Numbered from the stretch's first letter, positions 7,601-18,455 are shown. The stretch: 64,000 nucleotides of DNA from Tubiluchus corallicola (GCA_030141605.1 JAQGDQ010000050.1:11971-75970); one strand, 5' to 3'. Numbers and translations: made by a program. The notes: a model not told the origin generated them from the letters alone.

Positions 7601-10524
7601 TGCTCTCAGGTACAGTGAGTCATCATCTCAAACAAAAAGAAACAGAATTTCCTGTAGTTAAACAAATTTTGCGCGACATTTATGTCGACAACTTTATTTC
7701 AGGAACTTCCACTCTAGATGAAGCCAAAGTTCTTTACAGTCAGAGTAAACTATTATTTTCGTCGGCAGGCTTCAACCTTAGAGAATGGGGGTCGAATGAC
7801 GCAGATTTTTTGCGTAGTATTTCAGTCGAAGACTGTATAAAATCAAGTGTTGTCAAAGTTTTAGGTATCACTTGGGACTTAAAAAATGACACTTTATCTA
7901 TTGCAAAGGTAGACCCTGATCGATTGTTACAGGCTAATACAAAGAGACAGGTATTGAAAGCCTTAGCAAGCCTTTTTGATCCGTTGGGCGTCGCAAGCAT
8001 TATAACAGTTAATGCAAAGTTGTTTTTGGCATCTTTGTGGAAAGAAAAACTAGATTGGGATGAACCCCTTTCTGAATCGCACTCAAAACGCTGGTGTGAA
8101 ATTGCCTTAACGCTGCTTTCAATATTCGATTTGCACCTTCCAAGGTGTATTAGCGCATGTGAGTCTAACGCAGTATTTCAGTTAGTATGTTTCACAGATG
8201 CTTCTGAATCTGCTTACTGCGCAGTGGTTTATTTAAGAGAGACTAACACGGAATCTGATTTTTGTGCTGTCAACTTAATTTTTGCTAAAACGCGCCTTGC
8301 AGGAAAAAATATTTCGATTCCTAGATTAGAACTGCTTGCTGTTTTGATTGGCGTGAGAGCTTTAAATTTTGTAGAAACCCAGCTACATGTGAACATAACC
8401 AGGCGTATAATATTTACGGATTCGTTATGCGTACTTTATTGGTTGCAAACTCCTAAACAGTTGTCGGTGTTCGTCGAAAATCGAATTTGTGAGATTCGAA
8501 AGCAGGTTCACACTCAGTTTCGATACGTTCCATCTCAATCGAACCCTGCGGATGGCGCAACTAGGTCAGGTGTCAGTAAAATAGATTCGTTCTGGCTACA
8601 CGGTCCGCACTTTCTCAAAGAAAATGAAAGTAACTGGCCTGAGAGCCAGTTGCCACCTCTAGAAGCTGAACGATTGACAGATGTAAATAGCGAACTAAGA
8701 AAAGGCAGTAGCATACTTTATGAGACGCAGTTTTTAACACTCGATCAGTCCAGTCGAATTCATGATCTGTCTATGTTTGATATGAACCGATTTTCTAGCC
8801 TAAACAGGCTGTTAAACACTACTAGCTGGGTGTATCGAGCTGTAAAGCGTTTTAAAGGGGAAAGGTGTACTATGGGCCCTATTACTGCAAATGAACGCTC
8901 CTATGCTAAGTTAAACTGGATAAAACACGTCCAAAGACAAACATATGTTGATAACGAAGGACGTGCACTAGCGGTTAACCCAGCACTACAACAGCTAAAT
9001 CTTGCATTAGATGAACAAGGCATTATCAGATGCTTAGGTAGGTTACAAAATGCTAATCTCACACAAGGCACGTCTAGGCCCATTCTCTTACCTAAAAACA
9101 ATCAGTTTACAGTTCTGTTGGTAGAACATGTACACAAACTAAACCTTCATGTCGGCGTATCGCAGACCTTAGCATTATTACGTAAAGAGTTTTGGGTTCC
9201 TTCTGGGAGGGAACTGGTCAAGAAAACTTTAAATAAGTGCCGTACTTGTCGGAAAATGGAAGGTGGAGCCTATAAGTTACCACCAATGCCAGAATTACCT
9301 CCAGAAAGAGTCCAAGAATCTAATCCCTTTACACACGTAGGCCTCGATTACATGGGCCCCCTTACAGTCAAATATTGTATACCTGGGAGTTGTGAACCAT
9401 TTTACAAAAAAGCGTATGTGTGCCTATTCACCTGTTTAGCAGTGAGAGCGGTACATTTAGAACTCGTCACGGACTTGTCTACTGAAACGTTTATTATGTG
9501 TCTGAGACGTTTTATAGGTCGCCGAGGTGTACCCGAAACTATAATATCAGATAATGCGCCGCAGTTTCATCTTGCTAAGCAGACGTTGGATTTGATATTT
9601 CAAAGGGTTTTCAATTCTTGTTCTGTGCAACAATACATAGCACAAACTGGTATTAATTGGCATTTTATCATTCAGCTTTCGCCTTGGATGGGCGCGGTTT
9701 ACGAGCGTTTAATGAGCCTTATTAAACGTTCTCTACGCAAAACAATTGGTAGTAGGGCTCTTTATCAGTGTCAGTTGAGTACTTTGCTCGTTGAAATTGA
9801 AAGTTTAATCAACAACCGTCCTATTACATACATTGAGTCAGACATAGATTCTAGCTTGGTTTTAACTCCAAGTCATTTCTTGAGCTTGCGCACTTTAAAT
9901 TATGTGCCAGTGTACAGTAAATCCGAATCAGATCCCGATTATACTCCCAACAGGTACAATCTTTCTGGTGAACGTCTTTTCGAAATGTGGAAGAAAGGTG
10001 TTAGTTATTTAGATTCTTTTTGGAAAATTTGGCGTAATGAGTATTTGCTTAGCCTCCAAGAAAGAACGGAGCGCCAAGTACGCCAAAAACGCGTTAAGTC
10101 GAAATTTGAGCCTCATGTAGGCGATGTAGTACTGATTGAAGATTCACTTCCCCGTGGTCAGTGGAAAGTGGGGAAAGTTGTTAATCTCATTATTAGTAAG
10201 GACAGTAAAATCAGAGCTGCTAAAGTTCGTACTAGTAATGGTAATATTCTGACTCGTTCTTTGAGTCAATTGTTTCCTGTTGAGTGTCCTAGGTCAGTTG
10301 ATGCAAGTGCAGGTGAAAAAGGCACTTGTCCTGCACAGCATCAGCACATTGATCCCTTGCACAAACCTATTGAGTGCCCTAGGTCAGTTGATGCAAGTGC
10401 AGATGAAAAAGGTACTTGTCCTGCACAGCATCAGCACATTGAACCCTCGCACAAAATTTTACCCAAACGTGCTGCTGCATTAAATGCTTGTGCAAAAATT
10501 AAACAACAGGCAACACGTTTATAA
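4627..10524 (+). CDS. BEL/Pao Gag-Pol polyprotein (intact)
   Basis: One 1965-codon ORF. ATG 4627 was chosen; the frame is also open from TTG 4603. Gag (DUF1759-like, LPKFELKSFSG near residue 205) is followed by three C-x2-C-x4-H-x4-C-type knuckles near 438-502. The protease (DUF1758-like) has DCGSQSSYI near 553. The RT has motif A SDIEKAF near 936 and YVDN near 1019. RNase H begins at FTDASES near 1188. Integrase has the HHCC zinc region (1490-1535), a GLDYMGP aspartate near 1572, SDNAPQF near 1642 and the GAVYERL glutamate near 1689. The C-terminus GDVVLIEDSLPRGQWK is usual for the family. A tail of two imperfect 27-aa repeats (PRSVDASA...QHQHI) follows. Such proteins copy element RNA into DNA and insert it. 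No stops; likely recently active. Confidence 0.95.
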   Translation: MPNKDQMPDGSIPASARDLGYIKQARTKARKSLQEEIELANELVSRDESTIGDISNYLQRVKMCKHTLQNRLAKLEDLTLKFSERGMTAEADEATIKAADQYLEEDNEFLGTVSQVTFLLDECITKFSVKNVKRDLTDEFHTVSEIPHSRAVDKKPTVVHAAASASQFTDNDSPVAPPRRKRNTSLAPITLPSSNLVQSRSYVKLPKFELKSFSGQILEWREFWDAFKTMVHDHPDLENIQKFQYLKSKLTGPALSAVEGFSLSNENYLQALDVLRSRFGKEQSIINVHYKALAHLEKSGENAKSLRKFQDSLELHLRSLEAVGECVDSRVIIPLVLEKLPRSVVQQMRITMDPDSAWSVSDIRQRLNRHIYTLEAVENETAASSFQQPFSKANERFPKKFVSASRHETVLGASDKQSSAHTPQRKNVSAHSDYPARNCIFCKGPHWADQCGNFATARERKRLLKNRCFICLRENHQAHQCRSGRSCYFCHKNTHHRSLCTEQFPDKNREATLACSPSLSLYSSNEQVVMQTALVRVSHPVSHKTITIRAYLDCGSQSSYISARLANLLNVPKGTSEVLQVATFASKNVRQISCYPANIGLHTRDGRVLNMTLRVIPEISLKTKREALPHSLINKLYKRFGYDLADSFPTHVAESSIDFLIGNDYYLSLLEPQKFQVGPDLFLFGSKIGLILGGFLNRKPSSNVDKSRVSGFLCIQPGLNTHGLNLEYEQEKFEHCSITERAFSCLDSDSSFTCVKQDFDTNFALERFWDLESLGIRESPSRTQDAQDDVALDLFNKSIKFEDGRYNVSWPWRQNKQALPDNYHIAVSRLNSCLKRLRKQPGILAKYDQVINEQLEKGIVEVVSPESPEGPIKHYIPHHCIVTPEKSTKLRIVYNASCKANKNSPSLNECLYRGPLLLPDLCGLLLRFRLHLIGIVSDIEKAFLNVGLNYEDRDVTRFLWVKNVSKPPSDPGNLQIFRFCRVIFGAISSPFLLSGTVSHHLKQKETEFPVVKQILRDIYVDNFISGTSTLDEAKVLYSQSKLLFSSAGFNLREWGSNDADFLRSISVEDCIKSSVVKVLGITWDLKNDTLSIAKVDPDRLLQANTKRQVLKALASLFDPLGVASIITVNAKLFLASLWKEKLDWDEPLSESHSKRWCEIALTLLSIFDLHLPRCISACESNAVFQLVCFTDASESAYCAVVYLRETNTESDFCAVNLIFAKTRLAGKNISIPRLELLAVLIGVRALNFVETQLHVNITRRIIFTDSLCVLYWLQTPKQLSVFVENRICEIRKQVHTQFRYVPSQSNPADGATRSGVSKIDSFWLHGPHFLKENESNWPESQLPPLEAERLTDVNSELRKGSSILYETQFLTLDQSSRIHDLSMFDMNRFSSLNRLLNTTSWVYRAVKRFKGERCTMGPITANERSYAKLNWIKHVQRQTYVDNEGRALAVNPALQQLNLALDEQGIIRCLGRLQNANLTQGTSRPILLPKNNQFTVLLVEHVHKLNLHVGVSQTLALLRKEFWVPSGRELVKKTLNKCRTCRKMEGGAYKLPPMPELPPERVQESNPFTHVGLDYMGPLTVKYCIPGSCEPFYKKAYVCLFTCLAVRAVHLELVTDLSTETFIMCLRRFIGRRGVPETIISDNAPQFHLAKQTLDLIFQRVFNSCSVQQYIAQTGINWHFIIQLSPWMGAVYERLMSLIKRSLRKTIGSRALYQCQLSTLLVEIESLINNRPITYIESDIDSSLVLTPSHFLSLRTLNYVPVYSKSESDPDYTPNRYNLSGERLFEMWKKGVSYLDSFWKIWRNEYLLSLQERTERQVRQKRVKSKFEPHVGDVVLIEDSLPRGQWKVGKVVNLIISKDSKIRAAKVRTSNGNILTRSLSQLFPVECPRSVDASAGEKGTCPAQHQHIDPLHKPIECPRSVDASADEKGTCPAQHQHIEPSHKILPKRAAALNACAKIKQQATRL

Positions 10525-10977
10525 ATTTGTCAAACCGTTTGATGTGATTGTGCAAATGTATAATAAGATTTTCATTACTATATGTTCAAATTTGCAATGT
10601 ACCAATGTGCTATCTACATAGTTGTGACCTTTATTTCATTGTTTAATTTTGTATGACAAACAAGAGGTACTTAACATGCAAAAATTGCATAGATTTAAAG
10701 TTAAGACCCAGATAGCTATTGTTGGAATTTTCTAACAAAATTGTTCTTATAGATCCATTGTTGTTATGCTCACGTAATTGTTATTGTATAATGATTGTTA
10801 GTTTTTTTCCAAATTGTTTTCCTGAGTGCTTGAGTGTATTAGATTTGGCCAATTTGATGTGTATTATGTATTGTATCTTTGTGCATTGTTTTTGATTCTG
10901 CATTGTAAGAAAATTTTTGGTGAGAGCCTGCGGTTTATGTGTCTTGGTAATACTTTCTTGTCTTTTTTCTGGGGGAG
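10525..10977 (+). mobile_element. BEL element 1 3' untranslated region and polypurine tract
   Basis: Non-coding region between the Gag-Pol stop and the right LTR, ending in TTTTTTCTGGGGGAG, a polypurine tract directly against the LTR. The part from 10720 (TGTTGGAATTTTC) is repeated at 3946 in the deleted copy, but that copy lacks about 10819-10951. Confidence 0.8.
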
Positions 10978-11199
10978 TGTCGTGAAGTTTGGGCTTCACG
11001 ATTCGCCCCCCAGAGAGAAGCCATTGAATTGAATTGATTTTACGTGTAACTGTAGAAAAGAAGTTAGGCAGTTGTTGAGTTGGTATGAAAGGGCAAACTA
11101 GCATATTGCGTTCGGAAAAAAAAGAATAAAGTTTACCGTTACGACGGTGGTAAAAATTCTCGTCTTTTCGTTTTATTTGTTACAAAAGTCACCACGACA
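10978..11199 (+). repeat. BEL element 1, right LTR
   Basis: 222 bp with the same TGTCGTG...CACGACA ends as the left LTR. About four substitutions in 222 bp (near 1.8 percent) separate the two, so insertion is fairly recent. The base after the LTR is the start of a viral nucleoprotein-like sequence. I find no target-site duplication because the left side is itself rearranged BEL sequence. Confidence 0.9.
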
Positions 11200-12508
11200 G
11201 CATTTTTATGCGATGGGGTTAGGTCCTCTACAAGTGGTTATGGCTTTTAAAATGGCTGTATTAAATGGTTCTTGTTCGAGTGCAGGAGTGGTCCTGGGAT
11301 CATGGGCCCTGGGATGGGTTCTCTCCTCAACGACAAACTCCATCCAAACATTACTTTCTGAAACAACAGTTTTAAATAATAACTCGGATGATAGATACGT
11401 TTTCTCTGGTGAACATCCTGGCAAACATTTTGGGATGATTAATGAATATCACAAGAAGCTTGTTCAGCTAACAAGTGGGGAAGACCAAGACCAAAAAAAG
11501 ACCGGAGAACCAAGTTCTGGAGATGCATTGAACAATCTACCCCATCTCAGAACAGACCCCAAACAAAGATATGCCAACGTTCTTACACATGACGTCATCG
11601 AATTCTGGGACAGCCTGGAGACCTATTTTGAAACAGCAACAAGCGAAAATTGTGCCCAGGAGCTGGACTCACTTTGGTTTTTAGTAATGATACTGACGAG
11701 AGCCGCAGGAAAGTCGAGACCGGTAATTAAGAAAGTGTTTAGTCAAGAGATAGAAAACTCCATGGACGCAGTTATGGACAATTTTAGACCTATAGGACTC
11801 AAGGTCGGAGAATGCCTTTATAATCCACTCTACAAGGCTTTCTCAAAACCTGAAAATTGTGCCCAGGCCCTGATAACGTTAGGTCTTTGCGTTCAGACTG
11901 AAAACATAATAGGAAAGGGAGAAAAAGAGCTGTACAAGTACGTAAATTTTGCCGTTATGTGGCATCTAACTTGGGCATCTTTGATCCTGCCACAACTTTT
12001 GGCAACAAAGCTTGACCAAAACAGTCTAGTAAGCAAAATAGGATGCTCTTGGACTCTTGAAGAGCTGAAAAGACTTGAACTGTTCTGGCAACAATACCTG
12101 GGAGAAGAAGACAAATCGTATTTATATGCAAAGATCTTCAATCAAAATTCGTTTACGAACATAAGTGCCGCAAACAATCCCGTATTGACCACAGTGCTAC
12201 TTCACATCATTGCAGATGACGCAAATCCAAATGACCCAGGTGCTAGCATTTGGAACTATACAAAACCTGAAGTTTCTCCTACAGTAGAGGAGTTTGCCAA
12301 GCAACTCGGAAGGATTGTTCGGAGAGATGCAGCCACCTCATCCCAGAATGAGGGATCATTATCGGTAGTTGAGGCCATGAGCAACATAACATTCCATGAC
12401 GCGAGTCAACAACGAGTTCCAACTATGCAAAAATCAATAGGAGAAAGGTCAGAGTCAGAAGAGGAGGAAGAATATGACCGGAAACACAACAAATTATTTT
12501 TCGAATAA
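11200..12508 (+). CDS. Endogenous nucleoprotein-like ORF, probably from a negative-strand (mononega/chu-like) virus
   Basis: The frame is open through the LTR edge to TAA 12506, giving about 430 codons of non-BEL sequence; an ATG occurs at 11213. The middle (about 11580-12300) is rich in W, F and L helices, with segments such as HDVIEFWDSLETYF, ILTRAAGKSRP and AVMWHLTWASL, and the C-terminus is strongly acidic (SESEEEEEY). Helical core plus acidic tail fits nucleoproteins of non-segmented negative-strand viruses of arthropods, which coat viral RNA. Assignment rests on general resemblance, not a diagnostic motif. The N-terminus may be cut by the BEL LTR. No internal stop is present, so the copy is young or maintained. 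Confidence 0.55.
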
Positions 12509-13241
12509 ATTTATAAATATATAAAAATGTCGAGTGTGTGTAATAAGCTGGACAAAGAGACTAATGTTACATTTCAATTGCATCTCAAAAAAAACTTGTG
12601 TAGAATTTTTGAATGTGTAATCACAGTATGATTTAAATCGATCTATGATGTTAAATCGATCAATGATGTGCTTATTTTAATGTGTGCTACTATATATTTT
12701 GTAACACTTTATATATATTTAAATCAAACTGATATATATTTTGAACTGATATGCTACTTAGATATTTTGAACATATCATCACTTGTTGAAGTCTATACAT
12801 AACTGCTGCTATAAATGGTATTATTTGCTTCAACACGTATAATATTTTAACATGTGTAATATTTCAACACGTATAATATTTTAACACGTATAATATTTCA
12901 ATGCGTATAATATTTTAACACATATAATATTTTGGAATTTATAATCTTTTAATATAATCAATATTTTGAGATTGGCATACCAACGCCAACTTATTCATAT
13001 ATACATTCAGATGTGTATAATACGCTTTAGTTTAGAGAGTGTAACGTATTCGTGACTGAATTATAACATTGTATTCTGTGTTCTGTGTATTTAAATGTAT
13101 ACGATCACCATACTAGCTATTGAATGTTTATGCCGAATATTTAATTCTGGCAACGTAAAATGTTATGTGATCAACTGTATAACACATATGGACATAAATT
13201 AGGCAGCCCCAAGATGATAAATTCTTTATTAGGAAGGGAAA
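12509..13241. other. AT-rich non-coding region with degenerate short tandem repeats
   Basis: No gene is supported. An ATG at 12526 opens a 34-codon frame just after the viral ORF and could be viral, but is too short to call. From about 12831 to 12945 an 18-19-bp unit of the form AACACGTATAATATTTT repeats with variation. Confidence 0.6.
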
Positions 13242-13540
13242 AGTAAAGAGGACCTATTGAATCATGTCAAAAGCGTTAGATTATGCCGGAATGAAGCCAG
13301 TTAAGGAGTGGTGTCACGTGAACAAGTGACTCAGAACCGAAGCGTAGGTGTCGAAGCTCGACGCACGATATATAAGCCGTGTGATGCGCCCAGCTCAGGG
13401 TATTGAGTTTGGGAGCTGAAGGAGAGCAGACTAGATCAGGGGGCTTGGCATTACTATCTGTTATATTTATTGTGTTTGATGTTCAATAAACGTGTAGTTT
13501 TATAATCTGACTCTTCATAGTCTTGCCATCCCTAAAACAC
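13242..13540 (+). repeat. LTR-like promoter unit (solo), family copy 1
   Basis: The core GTGTCACGTGA...CACGATATATAAGCCGTG...GGGAGCTGAAGGAGAGC...TTCAATAAACGTGT...CTTCATAG aligns with the reverse complement of 56274-56668. It carries a TATA box (TATATAAG, 13369-13376) and an AATAAA signal (13486). No coding region flanks it, so a solo LTR is the best reading. The boundaries are approximate, set from the extent shared with the other copy. Confidence 0.6.
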
Positions 13541-13559
13541 CAACAATCAGCTATACACA

Positions 13560-14102
13560 ACCAATATAACGAATTATTTTACTAATACATACTGCTAAAG
13601 TATTAAGTTGTGATTACGTAGCGAGAGTGACTACGTTGCCGTCTTACTGAAGTACAGTAACTTTGTTGCGACGTTTAAGTGAAATTAAGATACTTATCTG
13701 CTTAACTGCAAATTATGTAAACTTTTTGTTTGTCAGGAGGAGTGTCGAGAATTTAAATTCCGCTTTATTCATATGGGCTTCAATACAGTTCAGACCTTTA
13801 ACTAAGTCAATTTCTAGAGAAAGATATGATTAGTTTACGGTACGACTTCTTCCTATACACAATAAAGAATACAGCTTGCAAATTTCTTTTCTTTCTACGT
13901 ATGTCTGTACAGGTTGGGTATAACCACAGTGCAGTTCGTGATAACGGAACAACATGATAATGTCATCATAAGAAGGGGCGCAAAGGACTGGAGGAGATTG
14001 CTCAGATCCATTAGTCGTCGCCCTTATGATCCCGGAGGGAATTGGGGTCATGATGCTGATATTAATGCTTCAGGAGGCTGGCCAGGAGATGCAAAGATCT
14101 AA
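13560..14102 (+). repeat. Possible retroelement 3' end with LTR start
   Basis: A purine run CAGGAGGAG precedes TGTCGAGAATTT at 13743, the same PPT-plus-TGTCG arrangement as the BEL LTRs here. An AATAAAG lies near 13860 and the block could end at GTACA near 13912. Only one copy is present. The 62-codon ORF at 13914-14102 is not recognised. Confidence 0.3.
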
Positions 14103-14478
14103 CCACACATTGGCTCATAAATAGCTAATTGAAAGAAGATTTCTTTAAATATTATCTGTATGAAAGACATGTGTAGTGAGATAACTATTAATAGATGTTA
14201 CACCGATTTAATTTGAATATATAATCAATATCTTTGGCTTCACAGAATAATCTCAATTTCACAATTAGCATTTCCAAAAATATTTTTTTTATTTTTATTT
14301 CTAAAATGACTTCAAGTACCATACAAACTGAGCCATATAGCCTGACTGCACACTGACTATTTTGTTGTGCCAGAGGTGCAGACAGCTAAGGTCTCATCTA
14401 ATTATTTGGATGCGTTATGAAACAGCCTGTATCTTGTACCTAATGAAAGTATGGCTGCTCAAGTCTTACATTGCGAAT

Positions 14479-14811
14479 GTACTGGGTGTCCATAAATTCT
14501 GGGTACATGGGGGATTTTACTATTTATTTATTTGTTTTTATTTTTTCTCTTCAGAAAGAAAATGGCTTTGTCTAAGGAAGAAAGAATAAATTTGGTACTC
14601 TTAAGTGGACGAGAAGGATGGTCTTATCATAAAATTGCGGAAGAATTTAACCTTCGGCACCCTAATCGTCAACCTATTTATTTTACTGCCGTCGGGAAAT
14701 TGGTCAAGAAGTTTAAAGAAACAGGCAGTGTCTTGGACAAACCTCGTTCTGGACGCGACTTACATTGCGAATATAGAGAATTTGGTGCTAAAGATTGTGC
14801 TCGATAATTGA
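14479..14811 (+). mobile_element. Tc1/mariner-type transposase N-terminal fragment
   Basis: A TIR-like ACTGGGTGTCCATAAATT at 14479 precedes an ORF starting ATGGCTTTGTCT at 14562. The peptide MALSKEERINLVLLSG...NLRHPNRQPI...VGKLVKKFKETGSVLDKPRSGR is the helix-turn-helix DNA-binding part seen at the N-terminus of a common insect transposase family. It is cut off after about 75 codons, without the DDD/DDE catalytic domain. An inactive relic. Confidence 0.7.
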
Positions 14812-15252
14812 TGCTCTATATTCATGATTTGGCACAACAGGTCAATCACTGGAACTTAGCAATTGCCAACTAGTGGCTGGTCATATCTCCTCAAGACGAA
14901 GTGAACTTTCAGGCGTCTAGTGAATGAGGCTATTGCAAAAAACACCTTTTGCCCAACGGTAAGGTACGTGACCATTGTCATCTGACGGGAAAATTTCGAT
15001 GCGCGGCTTGAATGCAAAAATGCGTGCATATAACAACATTTTGCACGTTGTTATTCACAACTTTCGATCTTACGATTCATATTTTATCATGTAACATGGC
15101 ATCAGCGAAAGTTCTAAAATTGGCGTGATCGCACAAAGTTCAGAAAAATATCTAACACTGAGATGGTCATTCGATGCTCACATACAAACTCTCATAGTTT
15201 GTGTGAAATTGAGACTACAGTAAGAAAACTTCCCGGTACTGGTTAAAATATA

Positions 15253-15543
15253 TTGGTTAAAAGACAAGATAACTTGTGTTACAAGTATGGCACTTTGTTT
15301 TTCGACGAGGAAAAGCAACAGGGTGTCAAACAAAAGCTTGCTGAAAATGTTGAACGTATAGCTCGAGTCAAGATTCATTTAAAACAGACTCAAGCTATTG
15401 ACAGACATTATGACAATTATTTGAAAAAACAAGAAGTGAGTCAACAAAAACAGAAGAAACAACAAAAACAAAAAACAAGGGCTGGAGTGAGTCAGATTTC
15501 TTTGCGTGAAATTAGTTTTTTTTTCGTTAAAAAATTCACGTAA
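15253..15543 (+). CDS. Unrecognised Lys/Gln-rich ORF
   Basis: 96 codons, highly charged, with a QQKQKKQQKQK run. No motif or homologue is recognised, and no clear splice or promoter context. It could be an exon or chance in A-rich sequence. Confidence 0.2.
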   Translation: MVKRQDNLCYKYGTLFFDEEKQQGVKQKLAENVERIARVKIHLKQTQAIDRHYDNYLKKQEVSQQKQKKQQKQKTRAGVSQISLREISFFFVKKFT

Positions 15544-17015
15544 AAAGATTTTAGTTAGCCCCAGATACTGTAATATGGACTCTACACAAGACTAGAAAGG
15601 GTAAGTAAGTTTATTTACTTAGACGTATTGTTATAGCTTAGATGTGTTATAATTAGGTCCGCTGGACAAAATTGTAGAGCGTGCCACCATAGGTACAAGC
15701 GTGCTCATTTGATAGTGCTATAAGCACATATTAAAAACATATTTAAAGTAATAAATTTGTTCTGAAGTGACGGACAGTTAAGATTGAGAAAAAACGCTCA
15801 CGTTTTAGGACATATATGAGTAACAAAAAAGTTCGATTTGCGCAAAAAATAAAAATTGTACTTTTTGTATTTCCAAATACAGATTTCAATATGTTAGTGT
15901 TGCTAAATGGAGTGCATCACAGTAAACCTTACCGTTATCATAGGCGCCGCCAGAATTTAAAAAATGTGACGCACAAGCAGCTAGAGCCCGTCTGGTGGAG
16001 CGCTGTAAGCTCCACCAATGCATTTCCTGTATTTAAGCACATTTTGAAGGCCTCAAATGAGATCTAAATTCTGGTACATAGACGTCGTCAAACATGAAAA
16101 ATTCTGCTTAATAAAAATATTTTACCTCCATTTACCTAGGTAATATTCATTGTATTCTATTGTAGTAGTCATATATCTTGAAAGCAAGTTCTATTACACT
16201 GCTGCAGATTACCTATTACTTAAACGTATTTTATTTAGTGTCAAGATCATTTACCCAGCAAAATTTAGATAGTCAAACATAAAACTGATTTGAGTCTGTT
16301 AAGTTTACAGTCTACGCACTTGAGTATGCACATTTAAACACAATGTTTGTGCATGCTTAAACAGTTAATTAAATTAAAGGCAATAACACAAATCTTCCCA
16401 TGTCTAGGATTGCTTTTGGTGACTGTGTACATAAAAAATAATTATGTACTTTGTTGATTGTACAATTCAGTTTACACATAATAGAATACGTACACTGGTT
16501 TGTTTGGGAGAAAAGCGAGGAGCAATACCAAAGTTCAAGAGTAAGAGAACTATTTCAACACTTTAAGTATTTAACAAAGAGCCTTTGTCATTTGTACAAT
16601 TCAGGTCGCACATTTTGAAACTATTACATAACTAACAGTATGAGAGCTCAGCAGATTGATGAACCTTATTTTAAACTGACAGTGCTGACAACAAGCCCGA
16701 TGATGTCATTAGTATTTCCAAAACTTTATAACAAAATTTATCAAAGCTAATCATCAATAGTGATATTTGCTTAATTTTTTTCTGTTATTTGTTTTTAGCG
16801 ATTTAATAGAAAACCTTTAAACTTGAATTGCTGTGAACCATAATGAGAATTTGTATTTTTGTTTCACCGATTTAATTAAAAAATATTATTATATTTAATA
16901 TATATAAAATCTTTATTGCGGAAGTTATACCTATAACAGTCAAAGACAGTTGTAGGCAATAGTGTTAAATTAGAAAAACAAATTTATAAAAGTTAATTAA
17001 AAAAAAATAATTTTG
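15544..17015. other. AT-rich intergenic region with no supported feature
   Basis: No long ORF except an 83-codon frame at 15816-16067 of no recognised kind. No RNA gene or repeat structure seen. Confidence 0.5.
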
Positions 17016-17099
17016 CACGAGGTCCAGTTTGTTTAAATGATTTCTTGGTAGATTGATTAGTAGGTGACACCGTAAGTTAAATGAGGAAGGACCATGGTT

Positions 17100-17960
17100 T
17101 TGTAGAATAATAGTTTAGTTTTGATATTAAGATATTTGCCTTTTCTTGTTTGAGAAAAAAAGACCTTGTCCCATTTTTTGTACGATGCTATTAACTTGAT
17201 TGTCCCATTTTAATTTATTATTAATTTTCATACCTAGGAATTTGGTTTCTTTAGATTTACAAATTGTTTGATTAAGAACGTTAAGTGTTGAGTTATCAGT
17301 TTTACATCCTTCATTTGGGCTTAATATTAGAAATACTGTTTTTCAGGGTTCATTTGTAAGTGATGAAAATCCAGAATTGATTTCATTTCTTCTATGTTTT
17401 GTTTTAGTGTGTATACAGCTGTATTTGGGTCTGTGTTATTTGAAAATAGATTGGTATCATCTGCATATTGTGTCATGCTGCAGTTTTTTAGAATATTTGG
17501 AATATTGTTTACCTAAATAATAAATAACAGTGGCCCAAGAACTGTGCCTTGCTGTGCCCCATGTTTGATCGTACCCCATTCTGGACATACGTTGGTTTGA
17601 AGCTTTACTCGTTGTTGTCAAAAGCTTTGCTAAGGTCTAAAAAAGCTGTGGAAATATATTCATTATGATCTAATAGATCGCGCCAGTTTTCTGTCACGAA
17701 AATTATTGCATCAATTGTACTATGATTTTTTCTGAAACCTAATTGCTGTTTGTGTAGTATTTCTGTATTATCAAGGTATTAACATATTTGCTCGTACATA
17801 AATTTTTCAAATATGTTAGCGGCTCCATGAACTACTGATAGTTATTAGGATCCTCTACGTTTTTGTTTTTCGGCTTAGGTGTGACGTTTGCAGTTTTACA
17901 GGTATTTGAGAATTTAGAGCGCATTATCATTTAGTTATAAATATAGCATATGTGTTTTGC
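17100..17960 (-). mobile_element. LINE reverse transcriptase fragment (copy A)
   Basis: Read on the minus strand, with several frame breaks, the segment gives non-LTR RT motifs in order: GFRKNHSTIDAI near 17740, TAFLDLSKAFD near 17650, a GVRSNMG/PQGS-like region near 17570, YADDT near 17455-17469, then the LHLQMNPEK-type thumb region. The jockey/CR1-like group fits. Stops and shifts make it a dead fragment. Confidence 0.75.
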
Positions 17961-18422
17961 TATTATGCTGCCACTGATTTTAATTATTTTGGATGGTATG
18001 TCAAGTGGTCCTGAGCTTTTAGAATGTCTCATTAAATTTATGGTGTTTATGACCTGTAATGTTGTTACTGGCTCAAAATTGAATATTGCGCAAATAAGGG
18101 TGGCTCAATTAACAATCTCGACTTATTTGGTGAGTCTTGAAATCCGATCAGAGGAAATCCGATCAGAGTTGCTCTAAGGGGTCTGGAAGCACGTGTCCAC
18201 TTGCAATAATTTTGGCCTGGACAGCTGATAGTAAATATTGGTGGGAAAAGTTTTTGCAGTCATGGTTTTCAAAACAAACGATGTGTCCGAATGGTCATTA
18301 AGATTGGGTACTGCGCCTAGAGTATTGGTCGTAAAGGCTTTGATTGCTTAGTAATGATGAGGTTTTATACACAGCATATGTAATAGTGATGGTATTCTAT
18401 TATGAAGTTCCCAGGCCTTTTC

Positions 18423-18455
18423 ACATAAAAGAGACTTGTAGGCTCCTGGTCAGTC
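18423..18455 (+). promoter_or_regulatory. Core promoter of small two-exon gene (copy A)
   Basis: A TATA-like CATAAAAGAG is followed about 28 bp later by GGTCAGTC, the TCAGT initiator common in arthropods. The same arrangement is found in copy B (near 27663) and, as CATAAAAGAG...GGGCAGTC, in the diverged copy C (near 29621), so it is conserved along with the gene. Confidence 0.5.

Noticed and set aside
7675..7700. YVDN in the BEL-1 RT as an inactivating change of YVDD
   Set aside because: YVDN-type motifs occur in other BEL/Pao elements as far as I recall, and the rest of the ORF is intact, so I do not treat it as damage.
12526..12630. Next viral gene after the nucleoprotein-like ORF
   Set aside because: Only 34 codons and no recognisable gene-start or gene-end signal.
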